From assembly GCA_963816785.1 (NCBI GenBank), contig CAWFLL010000004.1, positions 62,001-126,000 on the forward strand: a stretch of 64,000 nucleotides of DNA. Direction: 5' to 3'. Source of the DNA: VRUE01 sp963816785 (GTDB lineage: Bacteria; Actinomycetota; Thermoleophilia; Solirubrobacterales; 70-9). Below, piece by piece: positions 23,894 to 31,652 of this stretch. Numbering within the stretch: the first letter of the stretch is position 1; the number at the start of each line of letters is the position of its first letter. The notes under the pieces were generated by a model. That model saw only the letters and a program-made list of their open reading frames with translations. It was not told the origin of the DNA and ran no database searches. A program made the translations under genes and the position numbers.

Positions 23894-25669
23894 CTAGGGC
23901 GGCGGGCCCTGGCGGGCCTGGCGGACGGCGATCAGGGGACACTCGCTGGAAGCCGAGACGGGGCCGCGAAGGGCCCAGAGCAGGTAGGGATCGGCCCGTC
24001 GCCGCAGGGTCATGCCGGGGAACGGCGCCCGGGTGCGCTCGTCCGTCGTGATCACGAAGCGGACGCCGGGTGGCGCCGCGGCGCCGGCATCGTCCTCGCT
24101 CTCGATGCAGACCCTGCCACCACGCAGCTCCCAGGCCAGGTAGCGGGCCCCCTGTTCGCGATCCAGCAACTCCTGCGGGGCGAGGACCAGGGTCGAGTCG
24201 GCGGCGATCAGCGGCCGCAGCCCGGTCAGCGCCGCCGAGTAGGCGCTCGGGCCCACAGGCGCGTTTGCGAACGCCAGCAATGAGCAGAAGGCCGCGACGA
24301 GCAGATATCCCCAGAGGGCGGGGACCCTCAACCGGCTCCAACTGGCGAGTCTGTCGCCGATGGTGCGACCAAATCGCCAATCGGGGTCGCCGATAGGGGC
24401 AACGATCGCCAGGGCGAGTACCGGCGCCGCCACCTCGAGCGCCTTTGCGGATGTGTACGGGGTGCCGCCGATGCGGGCGGCGAGATAGAGCAGGACGACC
24501 GCCGCCGCTCCGGCGAGGATCGCGCTCTCGCGACGGCGCACGCATCGGTACAGCCCGCGGGCAAGAAGCGCCGCGGCGAAGGCGGCGCCGAGGTAGTAGG
24601 CGATCGCGGGCGCTGCGCCATCCCCCGCCGCGACCCGGAAGTCCCCCGAGAACCAGATCCCGAGCGCCGTCAGCGGCGAGACCTGGCCGAACAGGTTGCC
24701 GAGGCCGGGGCCATTGGGGTCGAAGGTCTCGAAACGCTGGAAGTCGATCATCCGGCCCAGCTCCGGCAGCGCCCCGACCAGGAGGACCGCGAGGGCGAGC
24801 AGCAGCGGCCCGACCGGGAGCTTGCGCTCGAGCGCCAGCCAGGCCGCGAGCAGCGCCGCCAGCCAGACCAGGCCCGGGAAGCTGTAGGTGTAGACGGCGC
24901 CGATCGCGATCATCGCGGCCGGGACGAAGCGGAGCGGCAGCTCGCGCCAGCCCGAGCTCCGCGTCGTCTCCCGCAGGGCGAGGAGGAAGGCGAGGACCCA
25001 GAGTGCCTGCATCGTCTCCTTGAAGGCGCCCTGTGCGAAGTAGGAGGCGACCAGGTACGGGAGGCCGACCAGTAGCGCCGCCGCGGTGCGGCGCAGCGGC
25101 GGCTGCTCGGCGAAGGCCGCGAGGGCGGTGAGCGGGGCGAGGATCGCGACCGCGACGGTGAGGCCGCTGAAGCCATCGACGAGGTCGATCCCGAGCCCCT
25201 TCTCGAGAGCGACCGCGACCGCGTGCGGCCCCATCGGGTAGCCCTGGCGCAGGAGCTCCGAGCTGGAGCCGTCGGCGAGCCGGTCGGCCGCCAGCAGGTG
25301 TTGGGACATGTCCGGGTTGAAGCCCGTTCCGAGAATCCCGAAGTGGCCTTCGACGACGAACGGGAGCGACGCTGCCACCAGCGCCGCCAGCGCCACCGGA
25401 GCACCCGCCCGAAGGGCCACCCGCGCCCCCCGCACCCGCCCCCACAGGAAGGCAAGCGAGGCGAGCGCCGCAAGCGCGACGAGGACGGCGGAGATCGCGC
25501 CGTCCCCGGGCAGCCGCACCGTCGCCCAGCAGATCGCGCAGATCAGCGCCAGCCCGAGCGCCGGCGCCAGCCAGGACCAGCGGCGCACCCCGCAGAGCCC
25601 GAGCGCCGCCTGCCCGATCGCAAGTGAGGCCCCACACAGGGCGAGCGCTGCTGCGTAGGTCCCGATCAC
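23894..25669 (-). CDS. polytopic membrane protein, glycosyltransferase-C-like
   Basis: A 591-aa protein with about 12 hydrophobic helices and a C-terminal soluble part of about 110 residues. The first half alternates helices (e.g. WLAPALGLALICAICWATV, LLVGLPYLVASYFAQGAF). An acidic/aromatic loop follows TM3 (FGILGTGFNPDMSQHLLAADRLADGSS), as in lipid-linked-sugar glycosyltransferases of the GT-C superfamily. The C-terminus (LVLAPQELLDREQGARYLAWELRGGRVCIESED) may be a periplasmic domain. No catalytic residue can be proven, so the assignment is by topology only. Start GTG at 25669 is 25 bp from the divergent AraC-type gene. Confidence 0.6.
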   Translation of the reverse strand: MIGTYAAALALCGASLAIGQAALGLCGVRRWSWLAPALGLALICAICWATVRLPGDGAISAVLVALAALASLAFLWGRVRGARVALRAGAPVALAALVAASLPFVVEGHFGILGTGFNPDMSQHLLAADRLADGSSSELLRQGYPMGPHAVAVALEKGLGIDLVDGFSGLTVAVAILAPLTALAAFAEQPPLRRTAAALLVGLPYLVASYFAQGAFKETMQALWVLAFLLALRETTRSSGWRELPLRFVPAAMIAIGAVYTYSFPGLVWLAALLAAWLALERKLPVGPLLLALAVLLVGALPELGRMIDFQRFETFDPNGPGLGNLFGQVSPLTALGIWFSGDFRVAAGDGAAPAIAYYLGAAFAAALLARGLYRCVRRRESAILAGAAAVVLLYLAARIGGTPYTSAKALEVAAPVLALAIVAPIGDPDWRFGRTIGDRLASWSRLRVPALWGYLLVAAFCSLLAFANAPVGPSAYSAALTGLRPLIAADSTLVLAPQELLDREQGARYLAWELRGGRVCIESEDDAGAAAPPGVRFVITTDERTRAPFPGMTLRRRADPYLLWALRGPVSASSECPLIAVRQARQGPPP

Positions 25670-25694
25670 CAGGCGGCGAGCCTAGACTGCGGAC

Positions 25695-26129
25695 ATGGCG
25701 TTTGTCCCCCCCGCCCGCCACCTACTCCGCGCCAAGGACCTCGTCGACGCCCGCTACTTCGAACACCTCGACGTCGATGACATGGCTCGCGCGGCAGGGC
25801 TCTCCCGCGCCCACTTCAGCCGCGAGTTCCGCCGCGCCTTCGGCGAGCCGCCGCACGCCTACCTGCTGACGCGGCGGCTGGAGCGCGCAGCGGCACTGCT
25901 TCGGACCACCGACCGCTCTGTCGCCGACATCTGCTTCTCGGTCGGCCTGCGGGGCGTCGGCTCGTTCACCACCAGCTTCAAGCGGATCTTCGGCTCGACG
26001 CCGACCGCCTACCGCGCGACCTTCCCGCCCGCCTCCCACCAGGCGCGGGTGCCGGCCTGCGTCGTCCGTCTCAACGCCCGCCCCCAACACCGCACGTTTC
26101 GAGAAGACAGCACCCCGGCGCCGACCTAG
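25695..26129 (+). CDS. AraC-family transcriptional regulator (DNA-binding domain only)
   Basis: A 144-aa protein that is almost only an AraC/XylS domain. The first helix-turn-helix is VDDMARAAGLSRAHFSREFRRAFGEPPHAYL and the second SVADICFSVGLRGVGSFTTSFKRIFGSTPTAYR, with the usual LLTRRLERAAALL linker. There is no N-terminal effector domain, so it may act constitutively or through partners. It is followed 41 bp later, in the same direction, by a VOC-family gene; this pairing of a short AraC regulator with a glyoxalase-like gene is common in actinobacteria and suggests it controls that gene. Confidence 0.88.
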   Translation: MAFVPPARHLLRAKDLVDARYFEHLDVDDMARAAGLSRAHFSREFRRAFGEPPHAYLLTRRLERAAALLRTTDRSVADICFSVGLRGVGSFTTSFKRIFGSTPTAYRATFPPASHQARVPACVVRLNARPQHRTFREDSTPAPT

Positions 26130-26170
26130 CATCGCCGGCGACCGTTCAATCGAGTTCAGGAGGACACACG

Positions 26171-26599
26171 ATGATCAGGATCGCCAACGCGCAGCTCTGG
26201 GTCCACGACCAGGACGAGGCGCTCGCCTTCTACACCGAGAAGCTCGGGATGGAGGTCCGCGCCGACGTGACGATGCCCGAGATGGGCGACTTCCGCTGGC
26301 TCACCGTCGGGCCGCCCGGGCAGGAGGAGGTGACGATCGTGCTGATGGCCATCCCGGGCCCGCCGGTGATGGACCCCGAGACAGCCGAGCAGGTGAACGA
26401 TCTGATGTCGAAGGGCTTCGCCGGCACGGTTTTCCTCACCACCGAGGACGTCCAGGCCTCCTATGAGGAGCTGAAGGGACGCGGGGTCGAGTTCGTCGAG
26501 CAGCCCGAAGAGCGGCCCTACGGGATCGACTCCGCTTTCCGGGACCCCTCGGGGAACCACTTCAGGCTGACCCAGGTCCGGGAGCCGGCAGCGGTCTGA
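26171..26599 (+). CDS. VOC-family (glyoxalase/bleomycin-resistance-like) protein
   Basis: A 142-aa protein with two beta-alpha-beta-beta-beta modules. The first is IRIANAQLWVHDQDEALAFYTEKLGMEVRADV with DFRWLTVGPPGQ. The second is GFAGTVFLTTEDVQASYEELKGRGVEFVEQP with YGIDSAFRDPSGNHFRLTQ. His/Glu positions compatible with a metal site are present (H14 region and the distal strand), but the substrate is unknown. A strong ribosome binding site (AGGAGG) precedes ATG 26171. It is probably in one unit with the upstream AraC-type gene. Its TGA directly abuts the 3' end of the convergent tRNA-Val gene. Confidence 0.88.
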   Translation: MIRIANAQLWVHDQDEALAFYTEKLGMEVRADVTMPEMGDFRWLTVGPPGQEEVTIVLMAIPGPPVMDPETAEQVNDLMSKGFAGTVFLTTEDVQASYEELKGRGVEFVEQPEERPYGIDSAFRDPSGNHFRLTQVREPAAV

Positions 26600-26672
26600 T
26601 GGGCGCAACTGGGCTCGAACCAGTGACCTCCAGCTTGTCGAGCTGGCGCTCTCCCAACTGAGCTATGCGCCC
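26600..26672 (-). tRNA. tRNA-Val (anticodon GAC), with C at position 33
   Basis: A 73-nt cloverleaf. The acceptor is GGGCGCA/TGCGCCC with A73, the D arm GCTC...GAGC, the anticodon arm CCAGC-TCGACAA-GCTGG, and the T arm ACTGG-TTCGAGC-CCAGT. The anticodon in loop positions 34-36 is GAC (valine). CCA is not encoded. Position 33, almost always U, reads C here. The 5' flank holds a TAGATT box 9 nt before the mature end. Confidence 0.9.
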
Positions 26673-26932
26673 GGTCACCGGAATCTAGCAGCGGGGGTTG
26701 CGTCCGAGAACCCGCCTCAATCCCCGATTTTGAGGATTTAGCACTCGACTGCAAGTGCCGATGCAAAGGGTGAAACTTCTCGGCGCACGGCGTGTTTCTT
26801 TATCTACAGTCGCCGACCGCGACGACCAACTTCATAAGCTTGAGGACCGACGAGCCAGCGATTTCTTGATCTGACTGGTGGTACGTCCTTCGGAACTAAA
26901 GGGCCCTTCGGGGCCCTTTTCCGTTCCGGCCT
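26673..26932. other. 260-bp intergenic stretch between tRNA-Val and the stress-protein gene
   Basis: Less GC-rich than its surroundings and without an ORF. The left part should hold the tRNA-Val promoter (minus strand). The right end holds a strong terminator hairpin. The middle (about 26760-26890) could hide a small RNA read on the plus strand into that terminator, but no promoter was recognised. Confidence 0.4.
26898..26920. terminator. bidirectional intrinsic terminator
   Basis: AAAGGGCCC (26898-26906), loop TTCG, GGGCCCTTTT (26911-26920). It is a perfect 9-bp stem with T runs on both strands (four on plus, three on minus). It lies 13 bp behind the stop of the minus-strand UspA gene. Confidence 0.8.
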
Positions 26933-27745
26933 TCAGTGGCCGGGAATCAGCAGCACCGAGCACCCCGCCTGGTGCACGACACGCTCGCTGACGCTGCCGA
27001 GCGACTTGATCCCGGTCAGCCCACGCCGGCCGCAGACGATCAGGGAGCTCTGCCGCTCCCTGGCCGCCTCGACGATTCGCTCGGTCGCGCGCCCCTCGGC
27101 CATCAGCAGCTCCGGCTCCTCCCCCGTCGCGGCCGCGATTTCGGCGGCTTGGGCCGCCAGCACCTCCTCCGCACCGGGGTGCTTCCCGTCCTCGACGTGG
27201 ATGACGTCGAGACTGGAGTTGGCCGTCGCGGCCAGCCCGCCGGCGACCCGGGCCGGCGGCCAGGACCCTTCGGAGCCGTCGCTTGCGAGGAGGATCTTCC
27301 GCGGCAACCCGTTGGAGCTCGGCGGCTCCCGGGCGATCAGCAATGGCCCTTCGGTTCCGTGCGCCGCCTCCCGCGCGGTGCTGCCGAGCAGGATGCTGGC
27401 GACCCGCGAGTGACCATGGGTCCCGATCACGAGCAGGTCGTGGTTCTCACCCTCGGCGAGCAGGACCTTGGCGGCGTAGCGGCCGCTCCGCATCTCGGTC
27501 TCCGCCGCGACCCCGGCCTCCTCGGCGAGCCGCTTCGCCTCGTCGAGGGCCTCCTGCAGCTTCTCCTTCGTGTAGTCGGGGCCCAGTTCGAAGCTGGTGT
27601 GGACGGCGATAAAGCGAAGGCTCGCGCCCGGGCCCGACAGTGCGATCGCCTGGCGCGCCGCCTCCGTGCTGCTGGGGTTTCCTTCAACCCCGCAAACAAT
27701 GCGTGTGAATGCTGCGGGCGTCTCGTTGCCCCCTGTTGACGTCAC
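26933..27745 (-). CDS. tandem universal stress protein (two UspA domains)
   Basis: A 270-aa protein with two UspA domains. The first runs from FTRIVCGVEGNPSSTEAARQA to the ATP-loop motif GTHGHSRVASILLGSTARE. The second runs from RKILLASDGSEGS to CGRRGLTGIKSLGSVSERVVHQA, both with the G-x2-G-x9-G-(S/T) nucleotide-binding pattern. Such proteins bind ATP and are induced by stress or hypoxia in actinobacteria; the target is unknown. The start is GTG 27745. Two single-domain relatives are in this window (32634 and 39385). Confidence 0.92.
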   Translation of the reverse strand: MTSTGGNETPAAFTRIVCGVEGNPSSTEAARQAIALSGPGASLRFIAVHTSFELGPDYTKEKLQEALDEAKRLAEEAGVAAETEMRSGRYAAKVLLAEGENHDLLVIGTHGHSRVASILLGSTAREAAHGTEGPLLIAREPPSSNGLPRKILLASDGSEGSWPPARVAGGLAATANSSLDVIHVEDGKHPGAEEVLAAQAAEIAAATGEEPELLMAEGRATERIVEAARERQSSLIVCGRRGLTGIKSLGSVSERVVHQAGCSVLLIPGH

Positions 27746-27850
27746 AATCAGCCTAGCCCAGGCGGCGGCGCCGCCAATGCCTGTGTCCTTGACTTCCCGC
27801 CGCGAAGGGTGGGAGATTTACCTGCGTTCCCCACAGCAGGAGGTGGATGG

Positions 27851-28490
27851 ATGCGGAGAGAATGGCTGGCCCCCCTCACAGGCGTGCTGTTCGTCGTCCT
27901 CGTGGTGATCGGATTCGTGATTGCCGGGGAGCCCCCTGACGCCGGCGATCCGGCCCAGGAGATAATCGACCACTACACCGACAACAAGGACTCGGTGATC
28001 ATCGGGGCCGCCCTGGGCGGGTTGGCGGCGATGTTCCTCGTCTTCTTCGGCGGCTACCTGCGGAAGGTGCTGAGGGCAGCCGAGGGCGAGGGCGGGGTCC
28101 TCTCCGCGGTCGCGTTCGCCGGCACCATCATCGTCGCGGTCGGAGCTGCGATCGACGCGACGATCAGCATCGCTCTGGCCGAATCCGTCGAGGACATCGA
28201 GCCGGCCGCCGTCCAGGCCCTGCAGGCGCTGTGGGACAACGACTTCATTCCCCTCGCCCTCGGAATCGAGCTGTTCCTGTTCGCGACCGGGATCTCGATC
28301 CTCCGCCACCGAGCCCTGCCCGTCTGGCTGGGCTGGGTCGCCATCGTGCTCGGCATCCTCGGCGCGACCCCGGCGGGGTTCATCGCCTTCCTGGCCACCG
28401 GGATTCTGGATCCTGATCGTCAGCGTGATGCTCACGCTCCAGGCCCGCGAGGGGGAGCCGTCCACTCGCCAGGACTCCCCCGCCGGTTGA
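27851..28490 (+). CDS. four-helix membrane protein, 1-nt frameshift near C-terminus
   Basis: Start ATG 27851 with AGGAGG 7 nt upstream. The hydrophobic helices are LTGVLFVVLVVIGFVIAGEP, GAALGGLAAMFLVFFGGYL, AVAFAGTIIVAVGAAIDATI, LALGIELFLFATGISILRH and LPVWLGWVAIVLGILGATP. The reading frame as given leaves the fold at about 28403. Removing one T from GGATTCTGG restores GIWILIVSVMLTLQAREGE and a stop at 28490 (212 aa). The restored end aligns with a paralogue at 52030-52728 that has LLFLLWTLLASITLVRK there. The function is unknown; it is a DUF-type integral membrane protein. Confidence 0.7.
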
Positions 28491-28496
28491 TCGAAG

Positions 28497-28524
28497 CGGG
28501 CGGCTGCGAGCCCGCAGCCGCCCC
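28497..28524. terminator. hairpin behind the membrane-protein gene
   Basis: GGGCGGCTGCG / CGCAGCCGCCC inverted repeat with a 3-4 nt loop just behind the restored stop; no T run follows. It is a likely actinobacterial-type terminator. Confidence 0.5.
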
Positions 28525-28662
28525 ATCACCTGTCACAGGAGGCCATCGCAAACCGTCAGACCTTGCAAACACTTGAGAAGGAGGCATGAGGAGCCGGAGC
28601 CGAGACGCAGACCGAAGATGGCGGGGTCACCCTGCCATCTTGGCTTGCAGCAGCTCGGCGGC

Positions 28663-28678
28663 ATTACCTCGAGGTAAT
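28663..28678. promoter_or_regulatory. 16-bp perfect palindrome, candidate operator
   Basis: ATTACCTCGAGGTAAT, perfectly symmetric, located 37 bp before the MmyB-type regulator gene. A dimeric HTH repressor site fits; autoregulation by the regulator is inferred. Confidence 0.5.
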
Positions 28679-28715
28679 CGACCTGCGTACGTGCGCGCAC
28701 TAAAGTCGCACCGCA

Positions 28716-29576
28716 ATGGCGATGGTTCAATCCCAGCCCGAGGTCGGGTCGCTTCTGCGCCAGTGGCGCGAGCGTCGGCGCATGACCCAGCTCGAACTCG
28801 CGCTCGACGCCGGGATCTCGGCTCGGCACCTGAGCTTCGTAGAGACCGGCCGCTCGAAGCCCGGCCGCGAGATGCTGCTGGGAATCCTCGAGCAGCTCAA
28901 GGTCCCCTTTCGCGAGCAGAATCGGCTCCTGCTCGCCGCCGGTCATGCCCCCGCCTATCCGGAACGCTCATTTGATGACCCCGAACTGGCGCCGGTGCGA
29001 GATGCCCTCGACGTAATCCTCTCAGGCCACGAGCCCTACCCGGCGATCGCGGTCGATCGCCTCTGGAACATGGTCGCTGCCAACTCCGCGATGCTCGCGC
29101 TGACCGAATCCGTCGACATCGATCCCGTGCTGCTCGAGCCGCCGATCAACGTGATGCGCGTCGGCCTTCATCCCCGTGGATTCGGGCAGCTGTTCGTCAA
29201 CTTCGGCGACTGGCACGCCCACTGGCTCAAGCAGCTCGAGCGCCAGCTGGCGGCAACGGGGGATGAGCAGCTCGCCGCCCTGATCGACGAGATCTCCGCC
29301 TACTCCGTACCAGAGCCCGAGAACAATGCCGGAACGGAGATAACAGGCAGCGAGATGCTCGGTCCGGTCAGGGTGCGCACTCCCGACGGCGGCCGGCTCT
29401 CCTTCTTCGGCATGTTCGCGAGCTTCGACACCCCGTTCGAGGTGACCACCTCGGAGCTGGCGATCGAGTTGCTCTTCCCTGCCGATCGGACGACCGCCGA
29501 GACGCTGCTCGAGCGGGGGCGCGAGCTCTCGCAAGGGTCGCGCCCGGGAGCACGGGACCCGGGAGAAGCAGAGTGA
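28716..29576 (+). CDS. XRE-family regulator with MmyB-like ligand-binding domain
   Basis: A 286-aa protein. The N-terminal Cro/CI-type helix-turn-helix is VGSLLRQWRERRRMTQLELALDAGISARHLSFVETGRSKPGREML. It is followed by the MmyB domain (about 95-275) with NRLLLAAGHAPAYPERSF, DRLWNMVAANSAMLAL and SFFGMFASFDTPFEVTTSELAIELLFPAD, which matches the PAS-like fold of the family. In actinobacteria such regulators often sit beside dehydrogenase genes; here the next gene instead encodes a four-helix membrane protein overlapping by 4 nt (GTGA). A perfect palindrome upstream is a candidate autoregulatory site. ATG 28722 is a possible alternative start. Confidence 0.9.
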   Translation: MAMVQSQPEVGSLLRQWRERRRMTQLELALDAGISARHLSFVETGRSKPGREMLLGILEQLKVPFREQNRLLLAAGHAPAYPERSFDDPELAPVRDALDVILSGHEPYPAIAVDRLWNMVAANSAMLALTESVDIDPVLLEPPINVMRVGLHPRGFGQLFVNFGDWHAHWLKQLERQLAATGDEQLAALIDEISAYSVPEPENNAGTEITGSEMLGPVRVRTPDGGRLSFFGMFASFDTPFEVTTSELAIELLFPADRTTAETLLERGRELSQGSRPGARDPGEAE

Positions 29577-30010
29577 CCAAGAGGAGGCCCGAGCTTGGGC
29601 AGATGGTCGCCGGCGCGGGGGGCGTTCTTTTGATTGTCTCTCTGTTTCTGCCCTGGGCGAGCGCCGAAGGGGCGGACCGAACTGGGCTCGAGCTCCTAAC
29701 GATGGCCGATGCCTTCCTGCTGATCGTCGCGCTGGTTGCGATCGGAGCCGCCCTCACGTGGGGGCGCTTCGGGCTCTTCCGCCCCGATATGTCCGTGAAC
29801 GGGGCGGCCGATCTGCTCGGCGTGGTGGCGACGATCCTGCTCGCCTGGTTCATCTTGTTCGACTTCCCGCCAGGCGCCAGCCGTGAGATCGGCGTCTTCT
29901 TGGCTTTGGTTGCGACGATCGCCATCGCCGGCGGGACAGGGGACTACAGCGTGCTGCGCGGCGCACCCTTGTTTCCCCGCATCGACGAGGGCGAGCGGCG
30001 AAACCAATAG
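29573..30010 (+). CDS. small four-helix membrane protein coupled to the MmyB-type regulator
   Basis: A 145-aa protein that starts at a GTG overlapping the regulator's TGA (GTGA). The helices are MVAGAGGVLLIVSLFLPW, ADAFLLIVALVAIGAALTW, AADLLGVVATILLAWFILFDFP and EIGVFLALVATIAIAGG. The short LFLPWASAEGADRTGLEL motif after helix 1 is common in actinobacterial membrane proteins of unknown function. Being translationally coupled, it may be the membrane partner or target of the regulator; this is inferred only from the overlap. Confidence 0.7.
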   Translation: MTKRRPELGQMVAGAGGVLLIVSLFLPWASAEGADRTGLELLTMADAFLLIVALVAIGAALTWGRFGLFRPDMSVNGAADLLGVVATILLAWFILFDFPPGASREIGVFLALVATIAIAGGTGDYSVLRGAPLFPRIDEGERRNQ

Positions 30011-30049
30011 GAGCTCGTTCGTGGTCGGTGGTCCATGAATGAGCTTCGA

Positions 30050-30070
30050 CGCTCCCGGCTGCGACGGGAG
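30050..30070. terminator. hairpin between convergent genes
   Basis: GCTCCCG / CGGGAGC 7-bp stem with loop GCTGCGA, between the stop of the membrane protein (30010) and the hicB stop (30071). No T run is present. Confidence 0.45.
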
Positions 30071-30268
30071 CTAGGCAGGCACTGACTCGCCGGCCGGCAC
30101 GTAGTGCTCCAACTTGGCCTCACGGTCGAGGGCGAACGGAATGCCCACCTCGGCCTGCTTCACGACCTCGGCGTAACTGTCCCCGGCGGCAGACCAGCCG
30201 TCAACATCGGGCGACTCGGCCCACCAGCCGTCGCTCTCGTGGTGATAGATGACGCGCACGGTCTCCAT
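30071..30268 (-). CDS. hicB: HicB-family antitoxin
   Basis: The 65-aa sequence METVRVIYHHESDGWWAESP to DVDGWSAAGDSYAEVVKQAEVGIPFALD has the partial RNase H-like fold of HicB (UPF0150). It neutralises the HicA RNase. The start is ATG 30268 with AGGAGG 5 nt upstream; the longer frame (to 30331) overlies hicA. No separate C-terminal DNA-binding domain is visible, so this is the short form. It follows hicA by 13 bp in the same direction, the standard hicAB order. Confidence 0.85.
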   Translation of the reverse strand: METVRVIYHHESDGWWAESPDVDGWSAAGDSYAEVVKQAEVGIPFALDREAKLEHYVPAGESVPA

Positions 30269-30281
30269 TAGATCCTCCTGG

Positions 30282-30497
30282 TCAGAGTAGCTTCCGCGCC
30301 TCGTCTTCGGCAAGGCCGACGTCTCGGACAAGGATCTTGCGGACGAGCCCGGCTGGAATCGTCGCCTTGTCGTGAAAGGCGAAGGTCAGCGGCGGATAGC
30401 CAGGCGCCTCCATCCGTCGGTGCGAACCAGATTGCCGCGTGACCCGATAGACCAGCGGCTTCCGTTCGAGGACCGCCAGCAGCCGCTTCGCCTTCAT
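30282..30497 (-). CDS. hicA: HicA-family toxin (mRNA interferase)
   Basis: A 71-aa double-stranded-RNA-binding-fold RNase. It starts MKAKRLLAVLERKPLVYRVTR and contains QSGSHRRME, with the catalytic histidine of the family (GSH), then LTFAFHDKATIPAGLVRKIL and a terminal helix. ATG 30497 was chosen because the sequence upstream has no similarity to the family. With hicB it forms a type II toxin-antitoxin operon. The toxin looks intact (catalytic His and basic surface present). A complex inverted repeat lies 150 bp upstream. Confidence 0.85.
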   Translation of the reverse strand: MKAKRLLAVLERKPLVYRVTRQSGSHRRMEAPGYPPLTFAFHDKATIPAGLVRKILVRDVGLAEDEARKLL

Positions 30498-30784
30498 CGA
30501 GGTCAATGGTGAGTGGGTGTGGTCGGCTGCGGTTGACGCCGGGAACCAGCACCATGAGGCCAAGCGAGGGTGGACGACGGATCCGCACCTCAGTCCACAC
30601 CGTGATCCGCCCTGAACGGGACTCCGCCGACCTACTCAGATTGATAGCGCCGGCCGCGCGGCAGTCAAGGGCGCTCCGCGCCCGACCCCGAGGGGTTGAC
30701 TGCCGCCGCGGTCCGGCGCTTAGGCTGCTCGTAGGTCGGCAGTGGGGCTGTTCCGGGACCGTAGGCCCAGTCCAGCAACCCCGC
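30498..30784. other. 287-bp gene-free region upstream of hicA
   Basis: No credible ORF. It contains the multi-branched inverted repeat at 30647-30719 and should contain the hicAB promoter on the minus strand, which was not pinpointed. Confidence 0.4.
30647..30719. repeat. multi-branched inverted repeat (cruciform or three-way junction)
   Basis: The inner unit is an 11-bp perfect inverted repeat, GCGGCAGTCAA (30658-30668) against TTGACTGCCGC (30696-30706). It encloses two further hairpins: GGGCGC-TCC-GCGCCC (30669-30683) and CCCC-GA-GGGG (30686-30695). Outside it, CCGC pairs with GCGG and GCGCCGG (30647-30653) with CCGGCGC (30713-30719), leaving single-base bulges. About 32 of 73 bases per strand pair. 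It could be a structural RNA, a REP/MITE-like element or a recombination site. Confidence 0.6.
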
Positions 30785-31228
30785 CTATCCCTGCACGATG
30801 GCGATATACACGACTTTCCCGTGACTGAGCTCGATCAGCAGTAGCTCCGGATCCATCTGGAAGAACGAATCGCGCTCAGGGCCGAGGAAGAAAACGAACA
30901 AGATGCTGCCCCCTTCGGGTTCCCGTTCGTCGGGAGGCCCGAGCAACTGTTCCACATCGACGTAATTGTTCCCGCGGCCCAGCAGATGGCAGCGGAGGAC
31001 ATCGTCGGCGAGCAGTTGGCGACGCGTTGGAAATCGGCCTTTTGCCTCCCCGAATGCCCTCGGGGTGACTTTGGCCTCCGAACACGGATAGCGCCGCAAC
31101 AACGCGACGGGATAGAGATTCCGCTTGAACAGGTCCTCGCTCGGAAACCAGGCAATGAATGGCGCATCTTTCCGAAACGAGAAGCAGGACCACTGCCGAC
31201 GCACGTGGATCCCACAACGCTTGTTCAT
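30785..31228 (-). CDS. hypothetical protein, SmpA/OmlA-like C-terminal motif
   Basis: A 147-aa ORF from ATG 31228. The last 90 residues look protein-like: FPTRRQLLADDVLRCHLLGR, VEQLLGPPDE and FFLGPERDSFFQMDPELLLIEL with FxxGxV near the end. This pattern (helix, LGxPD, then YxLGxxxxxFxID) is seen in small SmpA/OmlA-like or lipoprotein-type hypothetical proteins. The N-terminal 50 residues are less convincing, so a later start is possible. The DNA is less GC-rich than the surroundings, which may mean acquisition. No function is assigned. Confidence 0.45.
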   Translation of the reverse strand: MNKRCGIHVRRQWSCFSFRKDAPFIAWFPSEDLFKRNLYPVALLRRYPCSEAKVTPRAFGEAKGRFPTRRQLLADDVLRCHLLGRGNNYVDVEQLLGPPDEREPEGGSILFVFFLGPERDSFFQMDPELLLIELSHGKVVYIAIVQG

Positions 31229-31616
31229 CAATCGGCGAGCTTCGCCACAGGTAATCCCGTCGGCCTCAATCGGAAATCGATGGCCGAAGCGCTGTATGTG
31301 TCCACACGGCCGTTTACCTGGAGCCGTGACCTTCGGGCCCGGTGGCGGAAAGTCGGACCCGCAGCGGCCGCGCTGGATGCTGCAAGAAGGCAGGAAATCG
31401 CCGCCGCCCAGACACCCCGCCTCCGCATGGCGGGGATTGTAGGCGCCGCGCCGAGGCACTACCCGGAAAAGCGTCCCAACCGTCCCAGAGTTGCGACGGG
31501 CAGGGGCCGGGGAAAGCCGCGACTCGTGCGCCAGTCGTGCGGCAGTCCCACCCGAAAACAGCCGGTTTTTGCCGGATTTAACCGGACGAACGCAGCGGCA
31601 AAATAGGCGCTGCAAC
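31229..31616. other. 388-bp region without a credible gene
   Basis: Lower-GC DNA downstream of tRNA-Cys on the minus strand. Overlapping ORFs are present on both strands, but none has a recognisable fold or ribosome binding site. It could be decayed mobile-element DNA at a tRNA 3' end; no integrase or att duplication was found. Confidence 0.4.
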
Positions 31617-31650
31617 GGCTCTGACAAGCGAAATATCGCTTGCCAGAGCC
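31617..31650. terminator. 15-bp near-perfect hairpin behind tRNA-Cys
   Basis: GGCTCTGACAAGCGA (31617-31631) pairs with TCGCTTGCCAGAGCC (31636-31650) with one A-C mismatch and loop AATA. It begins 2 bp past the tRNA-Cys 3' end. It is probably the tRNA terminator, although no T run follows. Confidence 0.6.
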
Positions 31651-31652
31651 AG

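Noticed and set aside
30647..30719. Integron attC site
   Set aside because: It has the palindromic look, but the RYYYAAC/GTTRRRY core sites are absent and there is no integrase.
31229..31616. Several ORFs of 60-200 codons on both strands
   Set aside because: No fold, ribosome binding site or homology sign; several exclude each other.
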